From NCBI GenBank assembly GCA_016932895.1, contig JAFGCA010000278.1, positions 1 through 31,615 on the forward strand: a DNA stretch of 31,615 nt. The letters are read 5' to 3'. The notes beneath the pieces are model-generated. The model had not been told where the DNA came from and did not search any database. It was given only the letters and a program-made list of their open reading frames with translations. Both the position numbers and the translations under genes were made by a program. Source of the stretch: Sedimentisphaerales bacterium (GTDB lineage: Bacteria > Planctomycetota > Phycisphaerae > Sedimentisphaerales > SG8-4). Each line of letters starts with the position of its first letter. Within the stretch, counting starts at the first letter, position 1. This document shows positions 6,682 to 14,683 of this stretch, in pieces.

Positions 6682-8484
6682 CTACTCCTTTCTGGCCACG
6701 TAAATGGCCTGTTCGGCGAATAGATTGGGTCCGAAACGCACGGGACTGCGCCGGGTCTTGACCAGGGGGATGCGTCGTTCCACGATGACCCCGAGTCTCC
6801 GGCAAAACGCGTCGAAATCCCTCAGCGAGAGGCAGTGGATATTGGGCGAGTCGTACCAGCGGAAGGGCAACTGCGACGTGACGGGGGCCTTGCCTTTGAG
6901 CAGGAGTTGGAGCCGGCAGCGCCAATACGCGAAGTTCGGAAAACTGACGATCACCCGCCGCCCGATGCGCAGCAGCTCGCGGAACACCTTCTCGGGGTCC
7001 TCGATCGTCTGCACGGTCTGCGAGAGGATGACGTAATCGAAGCTCTTGTCGGCGCAACTGGCGAGCCCGCGTTCGATGTCGCGCTGAATGATCGAGAGGC
7101 TCCGGCAGACGCAGCCCAGGACCAGGTCCTGCTGCAGCTCGACGCCCTTTCCGCCGATGCGCTTGTCCTGTCGGAGGCGCGCCAGCAGCTCTCCGTCGCC
7201 GCAGCCGACGTCCAGCACGGAGCTGTCGGGCTCGATCAGCGACTCGATGCGCTCGTAGTCCACGCGGGCCCGGTGGGCTTGCTCGTACCGGCTCAGAGCG
7301 GGGGTCTCGCGCCGGCAACAGGGGCCCTTGACGGCGGCTCCCGGTCCGCCGTGCGTGGCGGCCAGAAAACACCGGATGAACGAGCCGAGCGTGTCGTTCT
7401 CGAGCAGAAAGGCGTCGTGCCCGTAGCTCGAGGCGATGTCCACGTAGCTGACGTCCTTGCCGTTGGCGATCAGGGCGTCCACCATTGCCTCCGACTGGGC
7501 GGGCGTGAAGAGCCAGTCGCTGCTGAAGCTGACCACGAGGAACCGGCTCTGCACGCCGGCGAAGGCCTGCGTCAGCGAGCCGAAGTCCTTCTCCAGGTCG
7601 AAGTAATCCGAGGCCTTGGTGATGTAGAGGTAGCTGTTGGCGTCGAAGCGTTCGACGAAGGTCTGGCCCTGGTGGTCCAGGTAGGTCTCGACGGCGAATT
7701 CGGAGTTGAAGTCGTAGCGGTAACTTTCGGCGGTGCGAAGAGCGCGTCCGAACTTTTGCCGCATGCCCTCTTCCGAGAGGTAGGTGATATGCCCGATCAT
7801 GCGGGCGATCCCCAGGCCATGAGCGGGCTGTTGCTTGTCGTGGTATTGTCCGCCGGCGAAGTCGGCGTCGGCGAGGATGGCGTTTCGCCCCACGGCGTCG
7901 AAGGCGACGGATTGGGCGCCGAGGTGGGTGGTCGTGGCGATGGGAAGGGCCGCGTCGATCATGTCCGGGTAGGAAATGGCCCACTGGAGCACCTGCATCC
8001 CACCGATGGACCCGCCGACGACTGCCAGCAGATGCTCGACGCCGAGCGCTTCGAGCAGTCGCTTCTGGACCTCGACCATGTCGGCGATGGTGATGATGGG
8101 GAAATCCAGGCCGTAGGGCTTGCCCGTTTTGGGATTGACCGAGGATGGCCCGGTAGTGCCCGCACAGCCGCCGAGGAAGTTCGAGCAGATGACGAAATAC
8201 TTGTCGGTGTCGATCCCTTTGCCTGGGCCGACCATGCCGTCCCACCAGCCCGGCTTCTTGTCGTCGGGGCTGTTATAGCCGGCCGCGTGGGCGTTGCCGC
8301 TCAGGGCGTGGCAGATGAGGATCGCGTTGTCCCGGGCCTCGTTGAGCTGCCCGTAGGTCTCGTAGGCCACGTCGATTGGGGCCAAGGTCTTGCCGGACTC
8401 CAACCGCAGCGGCCGATCCTCCTGAATCAGCCGAATCGTCCGGGTCTCTACCAGACCCACTGAATGTTCGTCCATCTTGCTCAT
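6682..8484 (-). CDS. metXW: Fused homoserine O-acetyltransferase (MetX) and MetW
   Basis: The 600-residue protein joins two methionine-biosynthesis proteins. Residues 1-380 are a MetX alpha/beta hydrolase, which acylates homoserine from acetyl-CoA (or succinyl-CoA in some MetX proteins). It shows LICHALSGNAHA, the nucleophile S159 in VVGGSIGGMQ, D323 in FSSDWLF and H356 in SSYGHDAFL, the catalytic triad. After a short linker, residues 405-600 are MetW, a class I methyltransferase-fold protein (VLDVGCGDGELLARLR at 423-438, SFPNFAYWRCR, LPFRWYDSPNIH, PNLFAEQAIYV). MetW normally is a separate partner of MetX. The start at 8484 is chosen because a promoter ends six bases before it. In-frame codons upstream to 8664 translate to unlikely sequence. 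nikR follows closely. The window shows no other methionine gene. Confidence 0.9.
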   Translation of the reverse strand: MSKMDEHSVGLVETRTIRLIQEDRPLRLESGKTLAPIDVAYETYGQLNEARDNAILICHALSGNAHAAGYNSPDDKKPGWWDGMVGPGKGIDTDKYFVICSNFLGGCAGTTGPSSVNPKTGKPYGLDFPIITIADMVEVQKRLLEALGVEHLLAVVGGSIGGMQVLQWAISYPDMIDAALPIATTTHLGAQSVAFDAVGRNAILADADFAGGQYHDKQQPAHGLGIARMIGHITYLSEEGMRQKFGRALRTAESYRYDFNSEFAVETYLDHQGQTFVERFDANSYLYITKASDYFDLEKDFGSLTQAFAGVQSRFLVVSFSSDWLFTPAQSEAMVDALIANGKDVSYVDIASSYGHDAFLLENDTLGSFIRCFLAATHGGPGAAVKGPCCRRETPALSRYEQAHRARVDYERIESLIEPDSSVLDVGCGDGELLARLRQDKRIGGKGVELQQDLVLGCVCRSLSIIQRDIERGLASCADKSFDYVILSQTVQTIEDPEKVFRELLRIGRRVIVSFPNFAYWRCRLQLLLKGKAPVTSQLPFRWYDSPNIHCLSLRDFDAFCRRLGVIVERRIPLVKTRRSPVRFGPNLFAEQAIYVARKE

Positions 8485-8490
8485 AGCGAG

Positions 8491-8518
8491 AGTATACCCA
8501 AAACCTTCTCCCTGTAAA
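8491..8518 (-). promoter_or_regulatory. Promoter of metXW, probably leaderless
   Basis: On the minus strand TTTACA (8513-8518) and TATACT (8491-8496) are 16 bases apart. Six bases separate the -10 box from the ATG at 8484, so the predicted transcript starts at the start codon. The GGAGAAGG further upstream lies between the two boxes and cannot act as a ribosome site. No SAM riboswitch can fit in such a leader. Confidence 0.6.
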
Positions 8519-8646
8519 CCGCCCGACGGCGCTCGCGGCCGTCCCCCTGTGCCGGTGTCAGCGGCAGTGTAGACCTCATTGTTTCCAGCGAAATACTCAT
8601 AACGCCCGCTCTGCAAGAAAGTCCGCGCAAATCGGGCCTTCGGCAA

Positions 8647-8888
8647 ATTGGGTTTGTTTGACATTCCGGCCTTCCGGTGCTTTGCCGGCCATCCCGTAGG
8701 GCGGGCCGTGCCCGCCGACTCGCCGCTTCGCGAAATTGGCTTTGTTTGGCATGAGCGGGTCTCCGCGTGCTGGTGTCATTGCGAGGAGCGAAACGACGCG
8801 GCAATCTTGGCCTGCCGAATTGGCTTTGTTTCTCATCTCGACTCTCGTTCCTGCGCCAGAAACGAGGCACATTGGGTTCGTTTGGCAC
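8647..8888. repeat. Array of four degenerate 18-nt repeats
   Basis: Four related copies occur: ATTGGGTTTGTTTGACAT (8647-8664), ATTGGCTTTGTTTGGCAT (8735-8752), ATTGGCTTTGTTTCTCAT (8819-8836) and ATTGGGTTCGTTTGGCAC (8871-8888). Starts are 88, 84 and 52 bases apart. The sequences between them are not obviously alike. Such motifs, in reverse reading (NKANF/KQSQF in translation), are scattered in uncultured planctomycete genomes. Their role is unknown. Confidence 0.7.
8775..8806. repeat. Dispersed repeat of the GTCATTGCGAGGAGCGAA type
   Basis: The segment GTCATTGCGAGGAGCGAAAC, continuing to GGCAATC at 8806, matches a short intergenic repeat consensus that I know from many unrelated environmental bacterial genomes. 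It lies between the second and third copies of the 18-nt motif. It is usually noncoding. Confidence 0.5.
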
Positions 8889-9511
8889 ATTGGCTCCAGT
8901 GACGATGCGTCCGCTGTCCACGGGTTCCCCAAACCCGCCGAAGACAACGGGCGCCGGATGTACGATCTGGCAGTGGCGATGTCGCATGTTGCCATCTCCT
9001 GACTCGGCTCGCGATGACTCGCTTTCGTTCTTCATATATCATATGCGCCGCCGCCAAGCCGTCAAGGAAAAAATGCGCGTTCGAGGGAGTAGAAGAGTAG
9101 ATGGATACCGACCGTTGTCGATTCTCCCGCCCCGGCGCGCCGGGTGGCAGCGTCAAGCGCAGCTTGGCGATGGCGCCATGCCTTTCGACACGCGTACCAC
9201 AAAGATGCGGAGGGAGTCATTCATGACGCTCTGGCTCGCTTCACCGACCTCGCTTTATGCGTGGGCCTTCCATCAACCGTGTGCGGCGGACGCACAGGAA
9301 ATAACCAGTCAGGTATCCACTTGTGGTTCAGAGGGCTCGTTGTCCCGCGCATCCGCTCGCGCCGTCGTGACCTGAACAGCATCTCTAATCCGTGTCCATG
9401 CCTGAAGCCAAAGCCTGGCGCCTTTCGTCTTCCTTTTGTTTTCCTACGGAATCTGTGTGGCCATAGTCTGTCCGGTTGAATGGCGCTGCGGTTTAGGAAG
9501 GCAGGGACGGG

Positions 9512-9532
9512 CATTGGCGACTATCGCCAATG
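9512..9532 (-). terminator. Stem-loop after the ankyrin gene, possible terminator
   Basis: CATTGGCGA (9512-9520) pairs perfectly with TCGCCAATG (9524-9532) around a 3-base loop, 14 bases beyond the stop of the ankyrin gene. There is no run of T after it on the minus strand, so a classical intrinsic terminator is not proven. Confidence 0.35.
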
Positions 9533-9546
9533 GTCCTCCGGAAGAA

Positions 9547-10275
9547 TCACAGCGGATCCGCTTTGGTGCTGGTAATCTGTTCGATGAGGGATTGTGGTAT
9601 TTTGCGGCCGTCATTGGTCTCAACCTCAGTGTCGGCGCCGTTTTCCCAGAGAATCCTGCCCATCTCGGCGTTGGGTGCCCGGAAAAGTGCTGTACTGCCA
9701 TTGTTGGCCCTGGCGTTCACGTTGGCGCCCTTGGCCAGCAGGAATCGGACGGTGTCCAGTTGGTCGTGTGATACGGCCTCCATCAACGCCGTAACTCCTC
9801 CGCTGCCGGGCTGGTCGATGCTGACGCCGTAATCCAATAGTGTCTGGATGGCCTGGATTTGACCGTTGCCTGCGGCCCACTGCATGGCTGTGCCGCAACC
9901 GGTGCCTTTCTGCGATGGATCCGCACCATGATCCAGAAGGAGTTTCATGACACGGAGGTGACCGTGGCGGGCGGCGTAATGCAGTGGCGTCTCGCCGCCT
10001 TCATTGCGTATGTTGACCTCGGCGCCATGTTCCAGCAGCAATTCCACGACTGGTACGCGTCCGTGGGCGGCGGCCTTGTGCAGCGGGGCGACCCGGTACC
10101 AGAGGGTCTTTCTGTTTGGGTTGACTCCCGAGGCCAGACGCCTTCTTACGACGTCGACATTTCCTGCTTCCGCCGCCTGGTGAATGCTCATGCATCCGGC
10201 CAGGGAAACCAAGGCCAGTATCAGCATAAACACACCCAGACTACGTTTGATCGCCAATGACGTGGTCATGCTCAT
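9547..10275 (-). CDS. Ankyrin-repeat lipoprotein
   Basis: The 242-residue protein has a signal peptide with lipobox (MLILALVSLAGC, modified cysteine C28). About six ankyrin repeats follow, from residue 30 to 225. They show the consensus pieces APLHKAAAHGRVPVVELLLEHGA, ETPLHYAARHGHLRVMKLLLDHGA, ALMEAVSHDQLDTVRFLLAKGA and STALFRAPNAEMGRILWENGA. Ankyrin repeats bind proteins, and a lipid-anchored copy probably acts at the periplasmic face of a membrane. The partner is unknown. Its ATG at 10275 overlaps the stop of the upstream membrane-protein gene in ATGA, so the two are translationally coupled. A second ATG at 10269 is possible. Confidence 0.85.
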   Translation of the reverse strand: MSMTTSLAIKRSLGVFMLILALVSLAGCMSIHQAAEAGNVDVVRRRLASGVNPNRKTLWYRVAPLHKAAAHGRVPVVELLLEHGAEVNIRNEGGETPLHYAARHGHLRVMKLLLDHGADPSQKGTGCGTAMQWAAGNGQIQAIQTLLDYGVSIDQPGSGGVTALMEAVSHDQLDTVRFLLAKGANVNARANNGSTALFRAPNAEMGRILWENGADTEVETNDGRKIPQSLIEQITSTKADPL

Positions 10276-10673
10276 TCTTGCCAACGGTACAATTGGATAT
10301 CTTCTGCTTTGATGCCCTGGCTCTGGGCCCATTCGGTGGAGGCGAGGAAGTGTTGCTGGGATCGGACCACCTGGGGCAGCCATTTCTTGTATAGCACGAG
10401 AGCGATCAGGGGGAACAGGAGGAGGCAGACGGTTACGACAACGAGGGCTGACCGGAAGACCACGATCCCCAGAATCAGTGCCGTCGCTGCGGGAACCAGG
10501 CCGATCAGGAGGCCCCACACGGCGCCTCTCTTGACGGCGGCCCGGCGTTCCGTTCTGGTCATGTGTGAACAGATTTCCTTGACCTGATCCGACTGGAAGG
10601 GCGACCAGGTATTGGTGTCGCTCAGTATGGCAGCAAGGAAGAGGATCGCGATGGGTATCCAGTAGTAAACCAT
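10272..10673 (-). CDS. Small membrane protein coupled to the ankyrin lipoprotein
   Basis: The 133-residue protein has three hydrophobic segments: WIPIAILFLAAILS at the N-terminus, GAVWGLLIGLVPAATALILG, and ALVVVTVCLLLFPLIALVLY. A soluble basic loop (HMTRTERRAAVKRG) lies between the first two and a tail ends in DIQLYRWQE. No family is recognised. GAGG about eight bases before the ATG supports the start. The gene overlaps the ankyrin lipoprotein gene by four bases (ATGA), so the products may form a pair at the membrane. Confidence 0.7.
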   Translation of the reverse strand: MVYYWIPIAILFLAAILSDTNTWSPFQSDQVKEICSHMTRTERRAAVKRGAVWGLLIGLVPAATALILGIVVFRSALVVVTVCLLLFPLIALVLYKKWLPQVVRSQQHFLASTEWAQSQGIKAEDIQLYRWQE

Positions 10674-10871
10674 ATGCCGTCCTCATGCGAGCGATGTGCG
10701 GCTTGCCTGTGACCCACCGACGTCTTGGGCTCAGAGACCGTCGGGCCGAGTCTGGCCGGGTCGGCAGCGGCCGTCAGCGAAACCATACGTCAAGGCCATT
10801 CCACTGGGATGAATCTACACGGCACGAGGGAGGAAGTGCAAGCGGAAAAGAAAGACCGGCGTGCACGCTTG

Positions 10872-11141
10872 TTATGATGGAATGGCGGTGGGTATAAAGA
10901 AGCCTTGGTAGAACGAAGGCAGCGTTTTCAATACTCCCAGCAGTTGACCGACAGTCGCCAGAGCCGAATCGTATTCGACGATGACCTTCCCTTCCTCCGC
11001 TCCTTCGCCCATGACCACCTTCGTGATGCCATCGATGCCGGCGAGTGTGGTTGCAATTTCCTCTATGCATTGGGGGCAGGCAAAGCCACATTCCGGGATC
11101 ACCGGCCTGCAATCGATCTCAAAGGCGGTTCGGGTCATCAT
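10872..11141 (-). CDS. Heavy-metal-associated (HMA) domain protein
   Basis: An 89-residue single-domain protein with the HMA fold pattern: strand FEIDCRPVIP, metal-binding loop ACPQC (CxxC), helix IEEIATTLAGIDGITKV, strand GKVIVEYDS and helix TVGQLLGVLKTL. Such proteins carry Cu(I), Zn(II) or another thiophilic metal, or act as its chaperone. The start is one of two adjacent ATGs (11141 or 11138), with AGGAAAG about nine bases before. The gene starts inside the end of the QueG-like gene (overlap about 20 bases), so the two are made together. The metal and the receiving protein cannot be told. Confidence 0.75.
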   Translation of the reverse strand: MMTRTAFEIDCRPVIPECGFACPQCIEEIATTLAGIDGITKVVMGEGAEEGKVIVEYDSALATVGQLLGVLKTLPSFYQGFFIPTAIPS

Positions 11142-12168
11142 GAGTGCGTTCTTTCCTCTGTGAAATTCGGTCGATTGCCCAGGCAATGTACTGGTTGGGC
11201 TCGCGCGCATCCATGTCCTTGTGGTTCCGGAGCATGTCCAACGCCTCGGCGGTGCCGATATTGGCTAATGCGATGGCCGCGTTTCTCTGCATCACGGGCA
11301 TACGGTCGTTCTCCAGCAACCCTTTGAGCTCGGGGTATCTGGTCAGTCCGCCTAATGTCCGGTGGCTGGCGTGGTGGGCGGGGTCGAATCCTGCGCGGGG
11401 GTCCGGTACGCGCGGTTTGAGGCTGCGGTTCATCAGGCAGACGTCCTGGCAGATGTCGCAGCCGCACACCCAGTTGCCCATCTTCCGACGCAAATGTTGG
11501 GGAATATCCTCGGCCTTGCGCGTCAGGGGATTGATGCACAGGGCCGGGTCGACTTTACCGGGGGCGTAGAGCGCGCCGGTCGGGCAGGCCTTCACGCACC
11601 GTCCGCAGCCCTGGCACGGTGGCGCGGGAGGCTCGAACGTATCCGGCTCCAGTTCCGCGTCCGTGACGACCGCGCGCAGTGCCACGTAGGAGCCGAAATC
11701 TCGGGTCAGCAACAGGCCGTTCCATCCGTAGGTCCCCAGGCCGATCCCATGGGCTACGTGCTTCAGCGGAATGTGCTGGCCCTGGATTACCCGATAGCCG
11801 GCCTCGGCAAGGAACGCCGCCACCTGTTCCGCAATCTGTCGGATCACGGGATAGTACGCATAGGTTCGCGCCGTCTTGCCCTGCAACTTCTGTCTCGTTG
11901 CGCCGTAATCCCCTTCCTCGTCAAACGAATACACGCCCAAAATGACAATCGACTTCGCCGAAGCAAGCGTGCGATGCACATCGGACAACTTCTCGAAGAA
12001 CGTCATGGCGTCTTCGCAGAGCATGTAGTCCTCTCCGGCGGCTCCGGTCTCCCGCAGCCGGGCACGGACTTCCTCGAGGTAGTCGGCCCAAACGCTCGGG
12101 CGGGCCACCCCGACAAGATTGGCCCCTTGAGAGGAGGCAAGTGAGACGATCTTCTTTTTCAGTGACAT
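11119..12168 (-). CDS. QueG-like double-cluster 4Fe-4S protein with HEAT repeats
   Basis: A 349-residue homologue of epoxyqueuosine reductase. It has the DUF1730-like N-terminal cobalamin-binding region (IGLGTYGWNGLLLTRDFGSYVALRAVVTD), the ferredoxin-like double cluster CQGCGRCVKACP and CGCDICQDVC, and C-terminal HEAT-like helices (VMQRNAAIALANIGTAEAL). The stretch that in true QueG carries the catalytic Asp (VDSAP...) reads VIQGQHIPLKHVA here, with Gln in the aligned place. It is therefore probably a relative with another reductase role rather than a queuosine enzyme. The ATG at 12168 is used. A GTG at 12177 is possible. The 5' end carries a 30-base tandem duplication of the start region. 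The HMA gene overlaps its end. Confidence 0.75.
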   Translation of the reverse strand: MSLKKKIVSLASSQGANLVGVARPSVWADYLEEVRARLRETGAAGEDYMLCEDAMTFFEKLSDVHRTLASAKSIVILGVYSFDEEGDYGATRQKLQGKTARTYAYYPVIRQIAEQVAAFLAEAGYRVIQGQHIPLKHVAHGIGLGTYGWNGLLLTRDFGSYVALRAVVTDAELEPDTFEPPAPPCQGCGRCVKACPTGALYAPGKVDPALCINPLTRKAEDIPQHLRRKMGNWVCGCDICQDVCLMNRSLKPRVPDPRAGFDPAHHASHRTLGGLTRYPELKGLLENDRMPVMQRNAAIALANIGTAEALDMLRNHKDMDAREPNQYIAWAIDRISQRKERTHDDPNRL

Positions 12169-12198
12169 AGGGTCCACGATCTTTCTTCAATGACATAG
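12146..12198 (-). repeat. Tandem duplication of the start region of the QueG-like gene
   Basis: On the minus strand, CTATGTCATTGAAGAAAGAT (copy at 12176-12198, ending CGT) and CTATGTCACTGAAAAAGAAG (copy at 12146-12170, ending ATCGT) follow each other with a 30-base period. They differ by one substitution and a small insertion. The outer copy carries its own ATG but is out of frame with the gene. Confidence 0.65.
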
Positions 12199-12271
12199 CA
12201 CTTCGCATCACCGGCGCAACGGGTGTGCCGCGGAAGACACGCCCGAGTTCACGCGCGGGTTACGCGGTGTT

Positions 12272-12922
12272 TTAGTCCCTATCGGTCGTTCGTATGCGTT
12301 CGCCGATGAGACGGCCGATTCTCATCGCTTCGTCCCACACGTCTTTCTGATCCTCCACCGGCGCGTAGGGCACATCGCCAGAGCGGGCGTCCGGTCCGTA
12401 TCGCCTCTTGATTCCACTCATCTCACATTCATCTCCCACGCCGCAGGTCAGGCAGGTGAGGTTGCCCTTGACCAGCACCTGTCCGACAAGCTCCATGCGT
12501 TCCATCTGCTCCAACTCCACGGCCAACGATCGATTGACACGATCCGCCGCATCGGACGTCAGGTGGGTGAGAACCGTCGCACACAGTTTGCCCCCGAGCA
12601 GGTTGTGCACGTGTCTGAGCGACCAGAATCTCTCCAGAAGTGCTTTCGTGAAGCCGTCTATCTGCTTATAGGGAGTATAGGCGCCAATAATCAATGCCCT
12701 GGATTTCTTGATCTTTTCGGCCAGCTCCGGAAAATCATCCTTCACCTTGCAGATGTTGTCCCGCACACACCGTTTGCAGGCAAAGCAGGGTCTGACGGTA
12801 ATCCGGCTCAATTTCACAAATTCGTATTTTCGTCCGGTCGCCTCCAACATGGCCCGAATCAGCCGGTCCGTGTTGCTGTTTTCTATCGGGCTTCCGGAAA
12901 TCCCCAATACTTCAATACTCAT
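12272..12922 (-). CDS. Iron-sulfur flavoprotein (NADPH-dependent FMN reductase family)
   Basis: A 216-residue flavodoxin-fold protein. The FMN phosphate loop is visible (IEVLGISGSPIENSNTDRLI, residues 3-22). The cluster motif RPCFACKRCVRDNIC has the CX2CX2CX5C spacing typical of archaeal and bacterial iron-sulfur flavoproteins. Further cysteines occur near the C-terminus (CLTCGVGDEC). Such proteins pass electrons between ferredoxin-type carriers and other acceptors in anaerobes. The physiological partner is not known. AGGA about eight bases before the ATG fixes the start, and the in-frame codons upstream to 13036 run through the end of the TolB-like gene and look noncoding. It lies between the TolB-like and QueG-like genes on the same strand. 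Confidence 0.85.
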   Translation of the reverse strand: MSIEVLGISGSPIENSNTDRLIRAMLEATGRKYEFVKLSRITVRPCFACKRCVRDNICKVKDDFPELAEKIKKSRALIIGAYTPYKQIDGFTKALLERFWSLRHVHNLLGGKLCATVLTHLTSDAADRVNRSLAVELEQMERMELVGQVLVKGNLTCLTCGVGDECEMSGIKRRYGPDARSGDVPYAPVEDQKDVWDEAMRIGRLIGERIRTTDRD

Positions 12923-12975
12923 TGTGATGTTCCTGTCACTCTCTTGAGCCCTGTGACGTCGCGGGTCGGGCGCGG

Positions 12976-13992
12976 CTACCTGCCGTCGTTGGACTTCGGC
13001 TTGTCGGGCGCCGCCGCGGAAAACACCGGCTGCCATGAAGTGCGCATGGGAATCACCGTGAGATCGGACAGCAGCACACGCTCATCGGAGCCGTCGGCCT
13101 TCATGACCCAAATCTCGGGGCGCCTGCGACGTTGCGTATCGAAGAGAATCTTCTTTCCATCGGGCGACCAGGTCGGATTGTCACTGGAAGCCGGCGCCGG
13201 TTCGTCCGTCAACTGCCTCGGGTCGCTGCCGTCGGCGTTCATGGTCCAGACTTGGCCGTAACGATGTTCGATGCCAGACCAGTAGGTGATTCGTTCGCTG
13301 AAGAGCCAGGCCGGGGCGTTCGCGCTGCTGCCGTCCGGACTGTATTCATTCTTGCGGGGACCGGTTAACGGCCGCTTTTGCGTACCATCACTGTTCATAA
13401 TCCAAACCTGCCCGAACCCCTGGGCATCTCCCGACCAATAGGCGATCTTGTCGCCCTTGGGCGAGAAGGTGGGGCAGTGGTTCATGCCTTCCGACGTAAG
13501 CTGCCGCTCGCCTCTTCCATCGGTACCGATGATCCATATCTGGCGGCGGCCGTTCGCCTGGGGTCGCGTGATGGCCAGTTGCTTCCCATCGGGAGACCAG
13601 GCGGGCAGCAAGCCCGACGTGATGAACCGTTCGTTCTTTCCGTCGGAATCGACAATCCAGATTTCGTGCTTCTGATTTCGAATGGAGGTGAATGCCAACT
13701 GCTTGCCGTCAGGTGACCAGGCCGGAAAGAAGTTTCCCGATTCGCCCGTCGTGAGTTGCTTTCTGTTTCCGCCATCCGGTGCGATCGTAAAGATCTGCGC
13801 GTATTGGTTTGCCCGGGGGCCCGGTCTGCGGCCGGGCGCATTGGCAAACGCGATCAGGCCGTTCGACGGCGCCCTATCGGCCGCAATCGCCTCGCCGGCC
13901 GTGCGTCCCACAAGGCAAGAGCAGAGTATTGCCAATACCGACACGCACAGGAACAGCCTTGGTATCTTTAACGCCTGGTATTGGATCGACAT
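12976..13992 (-). CDS. Exported TolB-like WD40/PD40 beta-propeller protein
   Basis: A 338-residue protein with a signal peptide (LKIPRLFLCVSVLAILCSC...). At least five PD40 blades follow, with the pattern WSPDG(K)xLAF: FFPAWSPDGKQLAFTS, LLPAWSPDGKQLAITR, CPTFSPKGDKIAYWS, NAPAWLFSERITYWS and NPTWSPDGKKILFDT. Strands of the QIWIMNSDG or QVWTMNADG type alternate with them. TolB-like propellers bind proteins or periplasmic ligands. No Tol system gene is nearby, so this is a stand-alone periplasmic propeller. The ATG at 13992 is preceded by AAGGTGGTG. The gene may be co-transcribed with the flavoprotein 53 bases downstream. Confidence 0.85.
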   Translation of the reverse strand: MSIQYQALKIPRLFLCVSVLAILCSCLVGRTAGEAIAADRAPSNGLIAFANAPGRRPGPRANQYAQIFTIAPDGGNRKQLTTGESGNFFPAWSPDGKQLAFTSIRNQKHEIWIVDSDGKNERFITSGLLPAWSPDGKQLAITRPQANGRRQIWIIGTDGRGERQLTSEGMNHCPTFSPKGDKIAYWSGDAQGFGQVWIMNSDGTQKRPLTGPRKNEYSPDGSSANAPAWLFSERITYWSGIEHRYGQVWTMNADGSDPRQLTDEPAPASSDNPTWSPDGKKILFDTQRRRRPEIWVMKADGSDERVLLSDLTVIPMRTSWQPVFSAAAPDKPKSNDGR

Positions 13993-14180
13993 CGTCACCA
14001 CCTTTAGCAGTTGTTGTCTGAAGGTCGCCTCAGGAGCACCGCGTCGCCGTCGGCTTCTTGTCGGCGGCCTGTCTGGGTATCCCGGCACTCCATGATTTTC
14101 TCAAAGGTCCGCACGAATTAAAGACGACCGCATTCTCATTGGCGATGGCAGTCCGCAGAACGTATTCTTGCCCGGAATCA

Positions 14181-14579
14181 TCATTGGGCTTGGCGCCTCA
14201 GTTGGATGTGGTGTTCTACGGCCTGATTGGGATCGGTTCTCAGCGGGCCGCTGTAGGGTTCGTACCCGTCCTTTTCGATCCGCACGACCACGCTGTTGAG
14301 CTGCTTGTGAACGGCATTGACCTTTGCCGGCGAGGCCTTTTTGAATTTCGCCCAGGTCAGGACCATCACGGGGACTTGATGGAGGGGCGTCTTCCCCAGC
14401 GAGATCGGAGAATTGTCAAGAAAGCTGATCTGATACACCGACGCATCCGACGGCTCGGTGGTGATGGTGACGTTTCGCTGATCCGTTTTGTACTCGAACT
14501 TGGAGGATCGAGTGTTATTGCACCCGGTTAGAAAGAGCGCTGCGATAATGACTGCGGCAAGAGCGACATGACACTTCAT
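14181..14579 (-). CDS. PEGA-like lipoprotein
   Basis: A 132-residue lipoprotein with a signal peptide ending in the lipobox FLTGC (C20). The rest resembles PEGA-type surface domains: VTITTEPSDASVYQI, ISLGKTPLHQVPV and VVVRIEKDGYEPYSG. The match is by pattern (TTEPSDA, GKTPL, KDGYEPY). Function is unknown, but such domains often bind cell-surface polymers. AAAGG eight to nine bases before the ATG supports the start. It is divergent in position from nothing: the next gene on its strand starts 188 bases downstream. Confidence 0.75.
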   Translation of the reverse strand: MKCHVALAAVIIAALFLTGCNNTRSSKFEYKTDQRNVTITTEPSDASVYQISFLDNSPISLGKTPLHQVPVMVLTWAKFKKASPAKVNAVHKQLNSVVVRIEKDGYEPYSGPLRTDPNQAVEHHIQLRRQAQ

Positions 14580-14683
14580 GGTTTTCGCCTTTCAAACCGG
14601 TTGTTCATAGTTTCCGCACACTGCGGTCGTCCCCGACTGCCCGGGCGGACCGAGCCGCAACTCATGATAAGTTACAGGAGGAG

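Larger units (their letters stand above)
8519..9546. other. Long noncoding region of about 1 kb with dispersed repeats
   Basis: No convincing gene is found on either strand. Several overlapping open frames exist, but they share repeated low-information sequence (such as NKANFAKR and KQSQFREA) that arises from translating dispersed repeats. The left part holds four copies of an 18-nt motif and a 32-nt repeat of a widespread type. The rest, to 9511, shows no recognised signal. Confidence 0.6.

Noticed and set aside
6251..8245. 664-codon minus-strand frame that includes nikR
   Set aside because: Only the last 134 codons (nikR, with GGAGG before its ATG) are protein-like. The rest is an Arg-rich shadow of metXW.
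6835..8463. Long plus-strand open frame of 542 codons antisense to metXW
   Set aside because: It is the mirror of a strongly recognisable gene in GC-rich DNA. The residues are dominated by V, A, G, D without family motifs.
8647..8888. CRISPR array
   Set aside because: Repeats are only 18 nt, degenerate, with unequal spacers of 34-70 bases and no cas genes.
8597..9035. Overlapping minus-strand ORFs with NKANFAKR / KQSQFREA
   Set aside because: They are translations of the repeated 18-nt motif and its neighbours, with no ribosome site or family.
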